NCBI GenBank assembly: GCA_030826005.1 | Contig: JAPJOW010000074.1 | Location: 1-17,643 of the forward strand | Length of the DNA stretch: 17,643 bases | From: Aliterella sp. RAGGC_92 | GTDB taxonomy: Bacteria > Cyanobacteriota > Cyanobacteriia > Cyanobacteriales > Chroococcidiopsidaceae | Direction: 5' to 3' | Part shown: piece after piece, positions 15,252-17,643 of the stretch | Layout of the letters: each line of letters opens with the position of its first letter | Numbering within the stretch: the first letter of the stretch is position 1 | Program-made: the position numbers and the translations under genes | The notes under the pieces: model-generated | What the model saw: the letters and a program-made list of their open reading frames with translations, nothing else | Database searches by the model: none | Told to the model about the DNA's origin: nothing

Positions 15252-17201
15252 ATGTTTTCAAAACTTTTTCTAGAAGCACAGTTGGAGAAGCTTTATAAAC
15301 ACCGTCAAACTCTACTTATTCATTTATCAATTATTGTTGTATGGTCTATAGCCATTTGGCTAATGTATGTCCTGCTACCCAACCATCTAGCAACTCGAAT
15401 TAGAGTTTCAAGAGTTATTTTTATTGGTATTTGCATTCAAATATTAATTTTAGCATTGCAAAACCGCCGTTATTTTCTCAAAACAATTAGAGAATTTTTC
15501 ACAGGCACAACACATCCCATTAACCTAGCTATATTTCGTATTGTCTTATTTGGCATAATATTAGAATTCAGCATTTCCAGAATTGTATGGTTTAGCCAAC
15601 TACCTAAAGAACTTTTGTTTCCTCCTGTGGGTTCAGAATGGTTAATATTTTTTATTCCAATTAATGCAACGTTTGCTCAGATAACTGGTTGGCTGTTAAA
15701 AATTTGTTCATTTACAGCCATGATTGGACTGTTCACCCGTACCTCAGCATGGCTAACGGTAATTCTTGGTGTTTACGTTCTTGGTATTCCTCAGTTTTAT
15801 GGTAAGGTTGACCACTACCATCACATATTATGGTTCGCTGCCATTTTAGCTGCTAGTCGATGTGCCGATGTTTTGTCTTTAGATGCTGTTTTCATGTCCT
15901 GGAAACGGGCAGATCGAGGTCAAGTAGAACCTCCTAGTTTATCTAGAGTTTATGCACTACCGTTACGTTTTGTGTGGCTTTTATTAGGTGTTCTTTACTT
16001 TTTTCCTGGATTTTGGAAATTATGGCATTCCGGTTTTGATTGGGCGTTTAGTGACAATCTGAAGTATCAACTATATGCAAAATGGCTAGAACTAGATGGC
16101 TGGATGCCCTTTTTTAGATTAGACCGTTACCCGGTTTTGTATAAGCTATCAGCTTTTGGCTCTATTCTATTTGAACTAACTTTTATTTTACTTATAATCT
16201 GGCCGGCAACTCGATATATAGCAGCTATTGGGGGATTACTACTTCATAATTCGATTAGTCTAGTAATGAATATTAGCTTCTTATCTTTGCAAAAATGTTA
16301 TGTAGTATTTTTTGATTGGAATGCTATTTTTCATTGGATTGGCTATCGGCTTTTCCCAAAAGATATGTATGTCCTCTACGACGGGAATTGCAAGCTTTGT
16401 CGGCGGACAATAGCTACTTTTAGAGTATTTGATATTTTTGGGCGATTAACATTTATTAACGCATTGGATGAGCAAGCTATTGCTACTCATAGTCTTTTTT
16501 GGTTAGATTCTCAAGCACTATTAGCTGATATGCACGTAGTTCGGAAAACCGACTCTTGGAAGGGTTTTTACGCCTATCGTGTTTTAGCCGTGCGGATACC
16601 AATTTTTTGGCTAATCTTACCTTTGCTGTATGTGTGGCCCGTGCCGCAAATTGGCAAGGGCATTTATAGAAGTGTTGCGGATTCTCGTACTTGTAGTTTG
16701 CCTCAAAATGAAATTCGCAATAGTTCAAAACCCAAGTATCAATCGCGAACTTATTTACAGCCAGTTATGATAGTTGGTTTTTTATTGTTACTTGGCAACA
16801 TTTTGTTTGGTTTTGCTAAGATAACTAATGCTTGGCCTTTTGCTTGTTATCCCAGGTTTTCGTCTCTTTCAGGGCCTCAAACAACAATTCTTGAAGTTGT
16901 TCCTATAAGCATAACGGGTTTACCCGTTCCTTTCGAGCAAAAAGACCTCAAAGGAGAATTTGCACTTCACAAGTTTGCTGGATTGACTGGAAAAATTCTT
17001 AATAATACAGAAAGTCCAATTAAGCAAAAGCAGCAACTCAACGCCCTCTGGCAGGTAATGACCCGTAGTTCTTCTAGCCTCCAAGAAGTTGAGTCGGTGC
17101 AATTTTATCAGACTAAAGTATGGAACGAGCCTGGAAGACGACTAGAGAAACCAGTTGAGCGATCGCTAATATTTAAACTTAATTTAGATTCCAAACAATG
17201 A
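15252..17201 (+). CDS. HTTM (VKGC-like) membrane protein fused to a DCC thiol-oxidoreductase domain
   Basis: This 649-residue multi-pass membrane protein has two joined modules. Residues about 20-365 form an HTTM domain, the family related to vitamin K-dependent gamma-carboxylase. It has about eight hydrophobic helices, and its typical blocks read DHYHHILWFAAILAASRCAD...LSLDA, LLLGVLYFFPGFWKLWHSGF and LLHNSISLVMNISFLSLQ. Residues about 371-470 form a DCC/DUF393 domain with YVLYDGNCKLCRR (Cys380-x2-Cys383), a thioredoxin-like redox motif. Two more helices (about 455-475 and 515-535) and a roughly 110-residue soluble tail follow. AAGGAA or AGGAA precedes the ATG. A redox-coupled modification of an exported or membrane substrate is plausible but unproven. 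The gene stands alone, is AT-rich, and lies between transposase remnants, which suggests lateral acquisition. Confidence 0.88.
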   Translation: MFSKLFLEAQLEKLYKHRQTLLIHLSIIVVWSIAIWLMYVLLPNHLATRIRVSRVIFIGICIQILILALQNRRYFLKTIREFFTGTTHPINLAIFRIVLFGIILEFSISRIVWFSQLPKELLFPPVGSEWLIFFIPINATFAQITGWLLKICSFTAMIGLFTRTSAWLTVILGVYVLGIPQFYGKVDHYHHILWFAAILAASRCADVLSLDAVFMSWKRADRGQVEPPSLSRVYALPLRFVWLLLGVLYFFPGFWKLWHSGFDWAFSDNLKYQLYAKWLELDGWMPFFRLDRYPVLYKLSAFGSILFELTFILLIIWPATRYIAAIGGLLLHNSISLVMNISFLSLQKCYVVFFDWNAIFHWIGYRLFPKDMYVLYDGNCKLCRRTIATFRVFDIFGRLTFINALDEQAIATHSLFWLDSQALLADMHVVRKTDSWKGFYAYRVLAVRIPIFWLILPLLYVWPVPQIGKGIYRSVADSRTCSLPQNEIRNSSKPKYQSRTYLQPVMIVGFLLLLGNILFGFAKITNAWPFACYPRFSSLSGPQTTILEVVPISITGLPVPFEQKDLKGEFALHKFAGLTGKILNNTESPIKQKQQLNALWQVMTRSSSSLQEVESVQFYQTKVWNEPGRRLEKPVERSLIFKLNLDSKQ

Positions 17202-17307
17202 ACTATTGAACGTCCTGTATGAATGTTAGACAAGTGTACCAGTTCCACCTAGAGCATTGCAAGTTCAACTGGATACATGGCACAAAGGAAATTTGGGAGA
17301 AAGTGTC
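17202..17307. other. Spacer with possible left end of the decayed IS element
   Basis: No gene is seen. GAGCATTGCAAG begins at 17252, 56 nt before the transposase ATG. IS5-group elements often start with GAG, so this may be the left terminal repeat. Its partner would lie beyond the window, so this cannot be tested here. Confidence 0.2.
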
Positions 17308-17554
17308 ATGTTTTACACTGATTTACAACACCTATCAAATAGCGAATGCAAACGCTTGTACGGTGTCAGTAATGGCGCTTTTACTCAAAGGATCTAGGTA
17401 TTGCCTCCCGATCTAGAAAGTGAAGGACAGCGCAGGAGCAGAATAAACTGAGTATAGAAGACCAATTGTCGGTCGCGTTGGTATTGGAGAAACTACCAAC
17501 CACTGTCAGATTGGGACGAATTGAGGACTGACGAAACTATTGTGGCGAATAGTC
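17308..17554 (+). pseudogene. Decayed IS5-family transposase, N-terminal part
   Basis: Broken reading frames together spell the N-terminal helix-turn-helix region of an IS5-type DDE transposase. Frame one starts at ATG 17308, after GGGAGAAA, and reads MFYTDLQHLSNSECKRLYGV then SNGAFTQRI up to TAG at 17395-17397. It resumes in the same frame as VLPPDLESEGQRRSR. A shift to another frame gives NKLSIEDQLSVALV (17442-17483). A further shift gives YWRNYQ (17482-17499), the family's (K/R)LSxEDQLLxxLEYWREYR block. Near 17543-17554 WRIV in yet another frame fits the later CRIV segment. At least one in-frame stop and two or more frameshifts make it non-functional. The DDE catalytic domain is absent from the window. 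Confidence 0.75.
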
Positions 17555-17643
17555 AATTACTATCTGGGTCTAGGTGTCATTTATTAGCTTTCCTCTCTTT
17601 TTTCATTAGTTTAAAGGGTAGCTAAATAGCCTTAATCTAATGT
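17555..17643. other. Right-edge sequence after the transposase remnant
   Basis: I see no gene or recognisable inverted terminal repeat here. It may be a further eroded part of the IS element or flanking DNA. Confidence 0.3.

Noticed and set aside
14753..17158. Absence of HIP1 sites over 2.4 kb as proof that the HTTM gene is foreign
   Set aside because: Gaps of over 2 kb also occur within pheT, the kinase gene and the RNB gene, so this alone is not informative.
1..17643. CRISPR arrays, tRNA or rRNA genes, phage or defence modules
   Set aside because: No regularly spaced repeats, no cloverleaf-like sequence and no defence or phage gene were found on reading through.

Overview
The window looks like the chromosome of a cyanobacterium. 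The octamer GCGATCGC (HIP1) occurs about two dozen times by eye. The gene set fits as well: the rpmG-rpsR pair followed by an RNB-family exoribonuclease, a zinc-ribbon/kinase/pentapeptide protein of the SpkB type, a miaB gene, and a DCC-fused HTTM membrane protein. Genus cannot be fixed from the sequence alone.

Layout. The left part (144-4364) is a minus-strand block: a GAF-LuxR regulator, a YciI-family protein and pheT. YciI starts only 4 nt after the pheT stop. A 293-bp divergent region separates pheT from a plus-strand SpkB-like Ser/Thr kinase (4658-6262). The kinase converges on moeA (6310-7554, minus) across a perfect 9-bp hairpin. After a 345-bp gap come rpmG, rpsR and an RNase II/R-type gene on the plus strand (7900-10432). 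The exonuclease stop codon overlaps the stop of a convergent two-helix membrane protein gene. Next is a minus-strand run, read right to left: miaB, a hexapeptide-repeat acyltransferase, ddl and the two-helix protein (14658 down to 10429).

The right end (about 14.9-17.6 kb) is accessory in character. A lone 649-codon plus-strand gene encodes an HTTM-type multi-pass membrane domain, a DCC (CxxC) thiol-oxidoreductase domain and a C-terminal tail. A probable IS630-type transposase C-terminal remnant lies upstream, and a clearly decayed IS5-type transposase (in-frame stops plus frameshifts) lies downstream.

Most genes are core housekeeping: translation (pheT, rpmG, rpsR, miaB), RNA decay, molybdenum cofactor synthesis (moeA) and peptidoglycan precursor synthesis (ddl). 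The regulatory or unusual elements are the GAF-LuxR protein with degenerate kinase-like and receiver-like segments, the Cys-motif kinase divergent to pheT, and the HTTM-DCC fusion between IS remnants. I saw no CRISPR array, tRNA, rRNA, phage module or clearly new multi-gene system. The HTTM-DCC locus is the best candidate for unexplored biology.
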